From: DASUUI01 sp964577965
GTDB taxonomy: Bacteria; Gemmatimonadota; Gemmatimonadetes; Gemmatimonadales; Gemmatimonadaceae
Assembly (NCBI GenBank): GCA_964577965.1
Contig: CAZOAT010000001.1
Span: forward strand, 8,542 to 72,541
Reading direction: 5' to 3'
DNA: 64,000 bases
A program made the translations under genes and the position numbers. The notes under the pieces were generated by a model that ran no database searches, was not told where the DNA came from, and worked only from the letters and a program-made list of their open reading frames with translations. Below are positions 7,565 to 16,016 of this stretch, in pieces; the first letter of the stretch is position 1; each line of letters opens with the position of its first letter.

Positions 7565-8800
7565 TCAGGCTATCGCCCCTTCCGGCCGGCGCACGCCAGC
7601 TGCGGCGGCATCCTCCTCGCGACGCGAAGGGAGAGCGAACGCGAACGCGGCGCCGCCCTCCTCGGGAAACTCCGCCCACGTACGGCCGCCAAGCGATTCG
7701 ACCGTCTGCCGCACGATACTCAGGCCGAGTCCTGTGCCCTCGATCCCGGTGATCGCTTCGTCGTGGGCCCTGAAGAACTGCTCGAACAGACGTGGCCGGG
7801 CTTCAGGCGGGACGCCACGTCCGTTGTCGACGACCCGGATAATGAGCTCGCCGCCGCCATCAGGTGTGCGGTAGCTGAATTCACCTTCGATCCGCACCCA
7901 TCGGCGGGGCTTTCCCGGGTCTGAGTACTTGATGGAATTGGACAGGTAGTTGACCAGGCAGAGCTCGACCCCCGCGGCGTCCACTTCCACGGGCGGCAGG
8001 TCCTCAGCCAGCTCCACGTTTACGCTGTGCGAAGCAGCCATCTCGCGCAGCTGGCGGACGGCTTCAGCGGCAGCCTGTGGCAGCAGCACGTTTCGCTTCT
8101 GGCGCGCATCGCTCCCGATCCGTGAAAGTGTCACGAGATTCTCCAGCGTCCGCTGCAGCGCCTCCGCATTTTCGCTGATCATTCGCTGAAATCGCTGCCG
8201 CTGTGGGAGCTCGAGCCAGTCTTCCTCCAGCAGCTTTGCTGCACCACGAATGGCGCCCACTCGGTTCTTGAGCTCGTGCGATACGAGAACGTTGAACCGC
8301 CGCAGCCGATCCTCACGCTCGCGCACCTGCTCGGCCGACAGACGGAGAAAGTGCGTCATCATCGCCTGCCGGATGATCTCCACCGCCTCGCGCATGCTCT
8401 GAGCGCACAGGAACAGAGTACGCGGTGGCGCGTTCGGGTCGAGCTCCGCGCTGACTTCGCTGAAAAAGTTGAACAGGATCCCGCCGAAGATCTCGTTCTC
8501 CTTGAGAATCTCATACGCGTCGAATCCCTGCGCGTGCCGCAGCGCGCCGAGCTCCATCGCCTTTGCCTGCAGGAGCCCGCTGCCATCGGGACTGCGGACT
8601 GGATCCTCCACATAGTCCGCGATTCCGTCGATCAGAATCGGGACATGGTTCAGCAGCTCGTTGCTGGGAAAGAGCTTTTCCACCTCCACCTCGACCCGGG
8701 CCGCGATACGCTCCAGCCAGCGCGTGACGAGCTCCTCGCGCGCTGCGCGGAGACGCGCGGCAAGTGCGAGGGCGAGCTCGGTTGGGTATTCGTTCGTCAC
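7565..8800 (-). CDS. Soluble sensor histidine kinase
   Basis: 411 aa, GTG start. There are no transmembrane segments. Residues 1-155 form an all-helical sensor region resembling the RsbRD-type N-terminal domains of stress regulators. A dimerisation helix follows with the phospho-acceptor H175 in VSHELKNRVGAI, then an HATPase domain with the N-box NYLSNSIKY, DNGRGVPPEA, and GTGLGLSIV. It would autophosphorylate in response to a cytoplasmic signal. No response regulator lies beside it, so it is an orphan here. Its end is 61 bp upstream of the acyl-CoA cluster. Confidence 0.88.
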   Translation of the reverse strand: MTNEYPTELALALAARLRAAREELVTRWLERIAARVEVEVEKLFPSNELLNHVPILIDGIADYVEDPVRSPDGSGLLQAKAMELGALRHAQGFDAYEILKENEIFGGILFNFFSEVSAELDPNAPPRTLFLCAQSMREAVEIIRQAMMTHFLRLSAEQVREREDRLRRFNVLVSHELKNRVGAIRGAAKLLEEDWLELPQRQRFQRMISENAEALQRTLENLVTLSRIGSDARQKRNVLLPQAAAEAVRQLREMAASHSVNVELAEDLPPVEVDAAGVELCLVNYLSNSIKYSDPGKPRRWVRIEGEFSYRTPDGGGELIIRVVDNGRGVPPEARPRLFEQFFRAHDEAITGIEGTGLGLSIVRQTVESLGGRTWAEFPEEGGAAFAFALPSRREEDAAAAGVRRPEGAIA

Positions 8801-9024
8801 GTCGTCGCGCTGTCTCTGAGTCCGGGCGCAGCGGGCGTGCGCACGCGGGTATAAATGAAGGGCGGGTCACACCGATCGCCAGTCGGCGATGGCCCGGCTC
8901 GGACGTGCGGGAGTTCCCGACACGTGCCTGAGCAATGATATATATCGCCTCGAAGCGGCGCTAAGGGCGACGGCCGGGGCGGCCGCGGCAAGCACGGTGC
9001 GGCTCCACCGATTACCGTTGGGCC
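8801..9024. promoter_or_regulatory. Divergent promoter region (histidine kinase / M20 peptidase)
   Basis: 224 bp with no convincing gene. It holds a perfect 12-bp palindrome GCGTGCGCACGC (8835-8846), directly followed by TATAAAT (8850-8856), and a second AT-rich palindrome GATATATATC (8937-8946). Either AT-rich site could be a -10 element, but I found no matching -35 box, so the assignment is tentative. Confidence 0.35.
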
Positions 9025-10458
9025 ATGAAATCCCACCTTCTCTGCGCTTCGCTCCTCACCGGGTACCTGCTTCCGGGCCCCCTCGTCGCACAGGCCGCCA
9101 CTTCGCACACGGACTCGACCGAGTCCGCCGCCGCCGCCGCTGATTCCACGCTCGCCGCCAACATTCTGCGGGAGCTGGTGGCGATCAGGTCGGTTTCCTC
9201 GTCTCCAGCCACCGTGGAGGCGGCGCGGATGCTGGCCGCGAGGCTGCACGCCGCAGGCTACACCGGGGAGGAGGCACTCGTCACCGGCCCGCACGACAGC
9301 GCCGGGAATCTCGTCGTGCGCCTGCGCGGCCAGTCGAGTGATTCCCTGCTGCTGCTCCTCGCCCATCTCGACGTCGTGGACGCGCTCGAGTCTGACTGGT
9401 CCACCGATCCCTTCACGCTCACCGAGGAGGACGGATGGTGGTACGGACGCGGAACGACCGACAACAAGACCGGTGTAGCCGTCGCTGTCGCCAACCTCAT
9501 TCGGTGGAAACAGGAGGGGTTCGTTCCGGCACGCGACATCGTATTCATCGCGACCGCGGATGAGGAGACAGGCTCGGAGTCGATCAAGTGGTTCATGACT
9601 GGCGACGGCTGGCGATACATCGGTGAGCCGGCGTACGCGCTCAACCTGGACGTCGGGGGCGGCGCGATCGTCGATGACCGCGAAGTCATGCTGCTCGTTC
9701 AGACCAGCGAGAAGATTTACGCGACTTTCATCATCGAGGTCAGCAACGCCGGCGGCCATTCATCGCAGCCGCGGCCGGACAATGCCATCTACACTCTGGC
9801 GCACGCTCTCAGCCGGATCGAGGACCATCGCTTCCCGGTGGAGCTCACCGACGCGACGCGGGTCTATCTGGAGCGGATGAGCGAGTTTCAACCGGACTCG
9901 ACACTCGCGGCGGCGATGCGTGCCGTCGCGCGGAACCCCGCCGACACGGCCGCGGCGAGCGTCCTCTCGACCGTGCCGGTGTACAACGCGACCATCAGGA
10001 CGACGTGCGTTGCCACGCGACTGCAGGCGGGCCATGCGGACAACGCACTGCCGCAGACGGCACGCGCGACGGTCAACTGCCGCCTCATCCCCGGCAACGA
10101 TCCCGACGCGATGCCCGACATCCTCGCGGGTATCATCGCCGACACGGCGGTGCAGATCACCGCGATCGGGAACCAGACCCCCTCCCCCCCGTCGCCTGTG
10201 GACCCGGAGATCTTCGGGGCCATCGAGAGGCTGGCGAACGAGTTCTGGCCCGGCGTACGCGTCATCCCGTCGATGTCCACAGGCGGCACGGACGGGCTCT
10301 ATGTCCGGAATCAGGGCATCAGAGTATACGGAGCTGACGCCGTGTTCGAGCGCCTGGGCGATTCACGTGCTCACGGGCGCGACGAGCGGATAGAGATACG
10401 CCGATTCCACGACAACGTGGCGTGGTGGAAGCGCCTCGTGGAGGAGCTTACGAAGTAG
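9025..10458 (+). CDS. Exported M20/M28-type zinc metallopeptidase
   Basis: 477 aa with an N-terminal signal peptide (hydrophobic stretch to about VAQA, residue 24). The M20 catalytic core is visible: H114 in LLAHLDVVDA, D146 in GRGTTDNKTG as bridging aspartate, general base/metal ligand E180-E181 in TADEETGS, and a late histidine in RAHGRDERI. A lid/dimerisation domain with AGGHSSQPRPDNAI lies between. Probable role is extracytoplasmic cleavage of peptides or acylated amino acids. Monocistronic, upstream of the ferritin-like gene by 83 bp. Confidence 0.9.
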   Translation: MKSHLLCASLLTGYLLPGPLVAQAATSHTDSTESAAAAADSTLAANILRELVAIRSVSSSPATVEAARMLAARLHAAGYTGEEALVTGPHDSAGNLVVRLRGQSSDSLLLLLAHLDVVDALESDWSTDPFTLTEEDGWWYGRGTTDNKTGVAVAVANLIRWKQEGFVPARDIVFIATADEETGSESIKWFMTGDGWRYIGEPAYALNLDVGGGAIVDDREVMLLVQTSEKIYATFIIEVSNAGGHSSQPRPDNAIYTLAHALSRIEDHRFPVELTDATRVYLERMSEFQPDSTLAAAMRAVARNPADTAAASVLSTVPVYNATIRTTCVATRLQAGHADNALPQTARATVNCRLIPGNDPDAMPDILAGIIADTAVQITAIGNQTPSPPSPVDPEIFGAIERLANEFWPGVRVIPSMSTGGTDGLYVRNQGIRVYGADAVFERLGDSRAHGRDERIEIRRFHDNVAWWKRLVEELTK

Positions 10459-10501
10459 CGCACTTTGAGGGGCTGCCGCGGCCTGAGGGTCCGGGCGCGT
10501 G

Positions 10502-10524
10502 GTTTGCTTCAGCGTAATGCAAAC
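10502..10524. promoter_or_regulatory. Inverted repeat upstream of ferritin-like gene
   Basis: GTTTGC (10502-10507) and GCAAAC (10519-10524) are separated by 11 bp, just ahead of the AGGAG ribosome site (about 10527). Size and placement fit an operator or small hairpin controlling the ferritin-like gene. The regulator is unknown. Confidence 0.35.
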
Positions 10525-10541
10525 AACAGGAGTTCTGACAG

Positions 10542-10973
10542 ATGGCCAGCAACAACACCGAGCAGCTGATCGCGGGACTCAATGACGACCTCGCGCACGA
10601 ATACGCGGCGGTGATCACTTACCGCACGTACGCCAGCGCCGTACAGGGACCCTACCGGCAGGAGCTGCGGCAGTTCTTCGCGGCTGAAGTCACCGATGAA
10701 CTGGGCCACGCGCAGCTGCTCGCGGACAAGATCGTCGCACTCGGGGGGGCTCCCACGACCGAGGCAGCGCCGGTCAAGTACACCGAGGATCCGCGCGAGA
10801 TGCTGCAGAACGCACTCGACGATGAGATTGCGACACTCGCGCGGTATATCGACCGGCGGCGTGCAGCGGAGGAGGCCGGCGAGCACGGGCTGGCAATCGA
10901 TCTCGACACAGTCATCGCCGACGAGACCAAGCATCGGGACGAGCTGCGGCTGATGCTGGGACGGTGGAGATAG
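10542..10973 (+). CDS. Ferritin-like di-iron protein
   Basis: 143 aa, ATG with AGGAG 10 nt upstream. The four-helix ferritin-like pattern E20 ... E53xxH56 ... E95 ... E128xxH131 supplies a complete di-iron site. The sequence is closer to bacterioferritin-type domains (HEYAAVITYR, DELGHAQLLADKI) than to Dps. Likely stores or detoxifies iron, or acts as a small di-iron oxidase, in the cytoplasm. No haem-binding methionine can be assigned. Confidence 0.85.
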   Translation: MASNNTEQLIAGLNDDLAHEYAAVITYRTYASAVQGPYRQELRQFFAAEVTDELGHAQLLADKIVALGGAPTTEAAPVKYTEDPREMLQNALDDEIATLARYIDRRRAAEEAGEHGLAIDLDTVIADETKHRDELRLMLGRWR

Positions 10974-11027
10974 ATCGACCGACCGAACCGACCGAAACCT
11001 TCGGGCTCGTGAGCGCGTAATCCGCTC

Positions 11028-11900
11028 ATGAGGATCATGCGGATGGCGCCAGTAGCGGCAGCGCTCCTGAGTTCTGCCTGCGCCACCGGTACGGTGACCA
11101 GCTCTGCGCCATCACTCCTCCAGATACCCGCGGGCTTCCCGGCAGACTGCGCTCCGGATCAGGTGCAGGTAATGCTTCTCGGCACCTACCACTTTGCGGG
11201 CTCGACGTCCGACGCGACACGGACAAATCCGGACGATGTGCTGGTGCCGCGGCGTCAGGCGGAGATCGAGGATCTCGTGACTCGGCTGGCAACGTGGGGA
11301 CCGCAGCAGATCGCCGTCGAGTGGCCTTTCACTTTCGCCGATTCAACGCAGGCGCGGTATGACCGCTTTCGTGCAGGTACCCTGGCACCGAGCCGCAACG
11401 AGGTGGTTCAGGTTGGGTTCAGGCTCGCTCACCGGTTGGGGCACGAAGCGGTATATCCAATAGACCAGCAGCTGAACATGGGCAACGATTCGCTTCCCGC
11501 GCTCTTCGAGCGGCGGCCCGACCTGCGAAAGCGGTCGGACAGTCTCGGTGCGGTGCTGCAGGCGCGCTCCGACTCTCGAGCAGCGTGGATGCGAAGCTCG
11601 ACGATCGTTGAGATCCTCCGGCGGGGAAACTCTGAGGAAGCCCTGCATGGCGGGAACTCCCTTGGGATGTTCGGCAGCTTCATCGCCGCAGGCGAAGGCA
11701 GCAACTATGGTGGGCCGCAGCTGCTGGCAAAGTGGTACGAGCGCAACATCGTGATGGTGCATCACATCACTCGCGTTCTGCGGCCAGGCACGCAACGCAT
11801 CCTCGTGCTCGTCGGCTCGGGTCATGTCCCCGCGATGCGAAACATTCTGGACGAGTCGCCGCAGTTCTGTCCGGCCAGCCCACTGCCGCTTCTGCAGTAG
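11028..11900 (+). CDS. DUF5694 (TraB/ChaN-like) lipoprotein
   Basis: 290 aa. The N-terminal hydrophobic segment ends SSACATG, a possible but weak lipobox. The core starts QVMLLGTYHFAGS, typical of DUF5694, whose GTYHF and later IAVEWP and LVGSGHVPAMR segments resemble the TraB/Tiki/ChaN group of putative metal-dependent peptidases. Function is unproven. It is convergent with the B12-binding gene. Confidence 0.75.
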   Translation: MRIMRMAPVAAALLSSACATGTVTSSAPSLLQIPAGFPADCAPDQVQVMLLGTYHFAGSTSDATRTNPDDVLVPRRQAEIEDLVTRLATWGPQQIAVEWPFTFADSTQARYDRFRAGTLAPSRNEVVQVGFRLAHRLGHEAVYPIDQQLNMGNDSLPALFERRPDLRKRSDSLGAVLQARSDSRAAWMRSSTIVEILRRGNSEEALHGGNSLGMFGSFIAAGEGSNYGGPQLLAKWYERNIVMVHHITRVLRPGTQRILVLVGSGHVPAMRNILDESPQFCPASPLPLLQ

Positions 11901-11928
11901 GTTCGCAAATCGCTGTGCCGCAGGACCG

Positions 11929-12345
11929 CTAGGCTTCCTGCTTCTGCCGCTCCGCGAACCACTCCTTGATGTAATCCGCGAGGTCGCTGGTCGGAGTGCC
12001 GGGCCCGAACAGCTTCCCGATCCCCTGCGCCTGCAGCACCTCCATGTCTTCTCTCGGAATGATGCCTCCGCCGGTGATCAGGATGTCATCCCTCCCCTGG
12101 TCGCGGAGCAGCTCGAGGACGCGCGGGAAGAGCGTCATGTGCGCCCCGCTCAGGATCGAGAGGCCTACGACGTCCACGTCCTCCTGGACTGCCGCGGTAG
12201 CGATCATCTCCGGGGTCTGGTGCAGGCCGGTGTAAATGACCTCCATGCCGGCGTCACGGAGCGAGGCGGCGACCACCTTTGCCCCACGGTCGTGGCCGTC
12301 GAGGCCGGGTTTGGCAACGAGGATCCTTATCGGTCTGTCAGGCAT
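11929..12345 (-). CDS. Methylmalonyl-CoA mutase small subunit, B12-binding
   Basis: 138 aa. It contains the cobalamin lower-ligand motif DxHxxG as D16-G-H18-D-R-G21, then GLSILSGAH and the ITGGGIIP loop that cradle the nucleotide tail. Length matches the detached B12-binding subunit of split mutases (archaeal MCM, IcmB). It should pair with the large subunit at 14296-16005, which has no B12 domain of its own. Two unrelated genes separate them, which is unusual for obligate partners. Confidence 0.9.
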   Translation of the reverse strand: MPDRPIRILVAKPGLDGHDRGAKVVAASLRDAGMEVIYTGLHQTPEMIATAAVQEDVDVVGLSILSGAHMTLFPRVLELLRDQGRDDILITGGGIIPREDMEVLQAQGIGKLFGPGTPTSDLADYIKEWFAERQKQEA

Positions 12346-12441
12346 CGGAGCGGAACATAGCGCGCTGCCGGGCAGCCGACTATGCCGTAACCTGGGTGTG
12401 GCTGAACGTGCATGAGCACAGGCCCGCGCGTGCGCGACGCG

Positions 12442-13728
12442 TCAGCGCCGAATGTCCGCGTCCAGCTCCTCCATGGTACGATACGACGGCCCCCGCTCCC
12501 GCTGAAGACGCGCAGCCACTGTCTCAGCCGCGCGCATCACCCGCAGGACGTTCTCCGACGCAAGCATTCGCAGCTCGCGCTCGGCCCAGCCGCGCCGTGC
12601 GAGCTCTGCGAACAGTGCGGGATACGTTGACACGTCCTCCAGGCCGATGGGCACGGTGCTGATTCCGTCGAAGTCCCCGCCGATTCCAACGTGCTCGATG
12701 CCAGCGAGCCGTCGGACGTGCTCGATGTGGTCCGCGACCTGGCTCAGTGTCGCGCGCGGCGATGGGTTGCCGGCGACCCATTCCGCCTCACCCCGCGCAC
12801 GCGCTGCCGAGTCGCTGGGACAACGTGCCAGCAGCTCGCGCCTCAGCGCATTCACGCGGCGATTGTAGTCAGCGACTTCCTGAGAGACGAAGCCCGGGAC
12901 GAACGTAACCATCACGACGCCGCCGTTCGCCGGCATTCGCCGGAGGATCGAATCCGGCACGTTCCGCGGTACGTTCGTGAGGGCGCGCGCCGAGGAGTGA
13001 GAGAAGATCACCGGTGCTTCCGTCGCGTCGAGCGCATCGCTCATGGTCGCGTCGGAAGTGTGCGACAGGTCCACCAGCATGCCGAGGCGGTTCATCTCGC
13101 GGACGACTTCACGCCCGAAGGCGGTGAGTCCGTCATGCCGAACCGAATCCATGCCGGAGTCCACCCAGTCGAGCGTCACGTTGTGCGTCAGCGTCATGTA
13201 CGCGGCGCCCAGCTCCCGGAACGCGCGGAGGGCGCCAAGCGAGTTCTCGATCGCATGCCCCCCTTCCATGCCGAGCAGCGAGGCGATTTTCCCGCTGCGT
13301 TGAATCCGGAGAACCTCGTCGGCAGTGAGTGCGAGCTCGAACACATCGGGATACAGCTGGATGAGGCGGCGCGCGATGTCAATCTGCTCGAGCTGCACAC
13401 GGGCATAACCCGAATCGCGGTAGTCGCCCGGCACGTACACCGACCAGAATTGAGCGCCGACCCCTCCGGCGCGGAGCCGGGGTATGTCGGTGTGGCCGCG
13501 GCTCCGGGTGCGAAGGTCGTAAAGACGGGCGTCCCCCCGGGCGATAGTATCGTTCCGGATCTCCCACGGGAGGTCGTTGTGGCCGTCGAAGATGGGGGCT
13601 GCAATGATGGCGATGTCAGCGACGCCGCGATTTGCGCCCGGTTCCTGGCCAGCAGCCTGGGCAGCCGAGACAGAGGAGGCCAGACCGAGGATGAGGAGAC
13701 TCCGGATACTGATACGCATCGGAAACAT
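12442..13728 (-). CDS. Membrane dipeptidase, peptidase family M19
   Basis: 428 aa from ATG at 13728 (13719 is an alternative); an extension to 14001 would run through the promoter and start of the divergent lipoprotein gene and is rejected. An N-terminal signal peptide ends near AAQA. Zinc ligands of renal-dipeptidase-type enzymes are visible: H50 and D52 in FDGHNDLPW, a glutamate in LLGMEGGHAIEN, histidines in DLSHTSDA and FSHSSARA, and GGDFDG near the end. Hydrolyses dipeptides outside the cytoplasm. Confidence 0.9.
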   Translation of the reverse strand: MFPMRISIRSLLILGLASSVSAAQAAGQEPGANRGVADIAIIAAPIFDGHNDLPWEIRNDTIARGDARLYDLRTRSRGHTDIPRLRAGGVGAQFWSVYVPGDYRDSGYARVQLEQIDIARRLIQLYPDVFELALTADEVLRIQRSGKIASLLGMEGGHAIENSLGALRAFRELGAAYMTLTHNVTLDWVDSGMDSVRHDGLTAFGREVVREMNRLGMLVDLSHTSDATMSDALDATEAPVIFSHSSARALTNVPRNVPDSILRRMPANGGVVMVTFVPGFVSQEVADYNRRVNALRRELLARCPSDSAARARGEAEWVAGNPSPRATLSQVADHIEHVRRLAGIEHVGIGGDFDGISTVPIGLEDVSTYPALFAELARRGWAERELRMLASENVLRVMRAAETVAARLQRERGPSYRTMEELDADIRR

Positions 13729-13732
13729 CTGG

Positions 13733-13761
13733 TTGACGCCGGTCGTGTGCTCGTCTATACT
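13733..13761 (+). promoter_or_regulatory. Sigma70-type promoter for PPC lipoprotein
   Basis: TTGACG (13733-13738), a 17-bp spacer, and TATACT (13756-13761) are each one mismatch from consensus. Transcription should begin near 13768 and give a leader of about 55 nt before the ATG at 13823. This is the clearest housekeeping promoter in the window. Confidence 0.75.
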
Positions 13762-13822
13762 CGTACCCCCGGCATGTGCCGTTACGAAGGCACGGCCACG
13801 GTCATCAACCAGATTGAGGCTT

Positions 13823-14284
13823 ATGAGAAGGTTCATTGCACTATGTGGCACGGCGGTTCTGCTGGCCGCATGCAGCGATTCCACCGGCCCGGCGTCGGCT
13901 GGGGCTTTTCGGAACTGCTCCGCCGTGCAGTCCATAGATGTCGGCGCCACTCCATCCGGTTCGCTGACTACGTCGGACTGCGAGCTCCAGACGATCGTCA
14001 TTTTCGGGGTTCCGTTCAGCGGCAGCTACGTAGACTACTACGAGTTCAGTCTTTCCAGCGCGCAGAGCGTGACCATCACGCTCAACTCGACGCAGTTCGA
14101 CGCGATGCTCCTCCTTTTCAATCGCGCGTCCGGGGACCTCGTTGACTTCGACGACGACAGCGGCGAGGGAGGGATAGGGACGAACTCCCGGATCCAGATA
14201 TCGCTCCCGGCGGGGACGTATGTCATCGGCGCGACGTCGTTCGAGGAAGGGGAAACAGGAACTTACCAGCTCGTTATCAACTGA
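13823..14284 (+). CDS. PPC-domain lipoprotein
   Basis: 153 aa, ATG at 13823 with GAGG 5 nt upstream; earlier in-frame starts overlap the promoter. A strong lipobox, VLLAAC, gives a lipid-anchored mature protein beginning CSDSTGP. The rest is one bacterial pre-peptidase C-terminal (PPC) beta-sandwich domain, with VDYYEFSLSS, DAMLLLFN and LPAGTYVIGATS in the usual order. Such domains often accompany secreted proteases; here it stands alone. Role unknown, perhaps a surface binding protein. Driven by the promoter at 13733-13761. Confidence 0.85.
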   Translation: MRRFIALCGTAVLLAACSDSTGPASAGAFRNCSAVQSIDVGATPSGSLTTSDCELQTIVIFGVPFSGSYVDYYEFSLSSAQSVTITLNSTQFDAMLLLFNRASGDLVDFDDDSGEGGIGTNSRIQISLPAGTYVIGATSFEEGETGTYQLVIN

Positions 14285-14295
14285 CCCCCGGCGAC

Positions 14296-16005
14296 TCAGA
14301 AGAACACCGGCTCCCGATAGGCGCCAAATACATCCTCGAGTGCCGCGCGTATTTCGTATAAGGTGCAGTACGCGCGCGCGCACTCGACGATCAGCGGCAT
14401 GAGATTGTCCGTGCCCTTCGCCGCCTCGCGCAGCTCGTCAAGGCATCGGTCCACCACTGCCTGATTCCGCTTCGCACGCATTTCCGCCATCGATGCACGC
14501 TGCTCCCGCTCGGCTTCCGCACCGATTCTCAGCAGCGGGATGGTCAGCTCAGGCTCGTCGGTCACGAACTCGTTCACTCCGACGATCAGCTTCCGCCGCT
14601 GCTCGAGCTCCCACTGCTGCCGCGCGGCGCTCTCAGCGATCTTTCGCTGGAACCAGCCCCGCTCGATGAGCGGTACCACGCCGCCCTGCTCCTCGATATC
14701 GGCGAACAGACGCTCGGCTTCGGCCTCGAGATCATTGGTGAGTCGCTCCACGTAGTACGACCCGCCGAGCGGATCGCTGACGTTCGCTGCTCCTGTCTCG
14801 AAGGCGAGGACCTGCTGGGTGCGCAGGGCGACCTGCACCGCCTCTTCGGTCGGCAGCGCGAGCGTTTCGTCCATGGAGTTCGTGTGCAGCGACTGCGTTC
14901 CACCCATCACCGCCGCGAGGGCCTGGTAGGCAACGCGCACGATGTTGTTCATTGGCTGCTGCGCGGTGAGCGTCACCCCCGCCGTCTGCGAGTGGAAACG
15001 CATCATCCAGGCGCGCGGGTCGGTCGCTCCGAACCGCTCCTTCATGTGCCGCGCCCAGATGCGGCGCGCCGCCCGCAGCTTGGCTACTTCCTCGAAGAAA
15101 TCGTTGTGGATATCCCAGAAATACGACAGCCGCCTGGTGAAGCCGTTCACATCCAGCCCGCGCTGCACACCGCGCTCGACATACGTGAAGCCGTTGGCGA
15201 GAGTGAAGGCGAGTTCCTGCGCCGCGGTTGCGCCCGCCTCGCGAATGTGATATCCGGAGATGGAGATCGTATTCCACGCCGGTACGTGCTCCGTTGACCA
15301 CTCGAAACAGTCAACTATCAGGCGCAGCGCAGGCTCGATCGGGAAGCACCACGCGTGCTGCGCCATGTACTCCTTCAGAATGTCGTTCTGGATCGTGCCC
15401 CGCAGCTGCTTCGTGTCCACGCCTTGCTTCTCGGCGGCCGCGATGTAGAACGCGTACAGGATCACCGCTGGACCATTGATGGTCATTGAGGTCGAGACCT
15501 GATCCAGGGGGATTCCGTCAAACAACCGCTCCATATCGGCCAGCGACGAGATCGCCACACCGCACTTCCCGACCTCGCCGAGCGAGCGCGGGTGGTCGGA
15601 GTCGTATCCCATGAGCGTCGGGAAGTCGAAGGCGACGGACAGCCCTGTCTGGCCGTGTGCGAGGAGGAACTTGTACCGCTCATTCGTCTGGGCTGCGGTG
15701 CCGAAGCCGGCGAACTGCCGCATCGTCCAAAGCTTGCCGCGATAACCGGTCGGGTGGATGCCGCGGGTGAACGGGAAAACGCCGGGCAGCCCCACCTCGG
15801 AGTGATCGATGTCCTCGACGTCGAGTTCGGTATATACCGGCTCCACGTCCTTCTCCGAGTTGCGGAACCCGATGCTGCGCCTCTCGGCGGCCTCGTACTT
15901 CCGCCGCCACTCCGCCACTTCGGCGCGGAGCCGCTCGAGCTCGGCGTCGCGCTCAGCAGCTGTCTTCTCGTGCTCCTGAGAGCGGGGGTGGTCGAGTGCG
16001 GTCAT
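14296..16005 (-). CDS. Methylmalonyl-CoA mutase, large (catalytic) subunit
   Basis: 569 aa: a charged N-terminal coiled-coil (about residues 10-45) and a TIM-barrel mutase domain, with no B12-binding domain. Y88 in HPTGYRGKLW and R228 in EPALRLIV align with the two residues (Tyr89 and Arg207 in the Propionibacterium enzyme) that distinguish methylmalonyl-CoA from isobutyryl-CoA mutases, so methylmalonyl-CoA is the predicted substrate even though the split size resembles IcmA. Other family blocks are FDFPTLMGYDSDHP, TIQNDILKEYM and TQSLHTNSMDE. Lies 11 bp after meaB. Confidence 0.92.
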   Translation of the reverse strand: MTALDHPRSQEHEKTAAERDAELERLRAEVAEWRRKYEAAERRSIGFRNSEKDVEPVYTELDVEDIDHSEVGLPGVFPFTRGIHPTGYRGKLWTMRQFAGFGTAAQTNERYKFLLAHGQTGLSVAFDFPTLMGYDSDHPRSLGEVGKCGVAISSLADMERLFDGIPLDQVSTSMTINGPAVILYAFYIAAAEKQGVDTKQLRGTIQNDILKEYMAQHAWCFPIEPALRLIVDCFEWSTEHVPAWNTISISGYHIREAGATAAQELAFTLANGFTYVERGVQRGLDVNGFTRRLSYFWDIHNDFFEEVAKLRAARRIWARHMKERFGATDPRAWMMRFHSQTAGVTLTAQQPMNNIVRVAYQALAAVMGGTQSLHTNSMDETLALPTEEAVQVALRTQQVLAFETGAANVSDPLGGSYYVERLTNDLEAEAERLFADIEEQGGVVPLIERGWFQRKIAESAARQQWELEQRRKLIVGVNEFVTDEPELTIPLLRIGAEAEREQRASMAEMRAKRNQAVVDRCLDELREAAKGTDNLMPLIVECARAYCTLYEIRAALEDVFGAYREPVFF

Positions 16006-16016
16006 GTCTCTGAAGG

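Noticed and set aside
14296..16005. Annotation as isobutyryl-CoA mutase large subunit
   Set aside because: The size fits IcmA, but the Tyr and Arg at the two specificity positions match methylmalonyl-CoA mutase.
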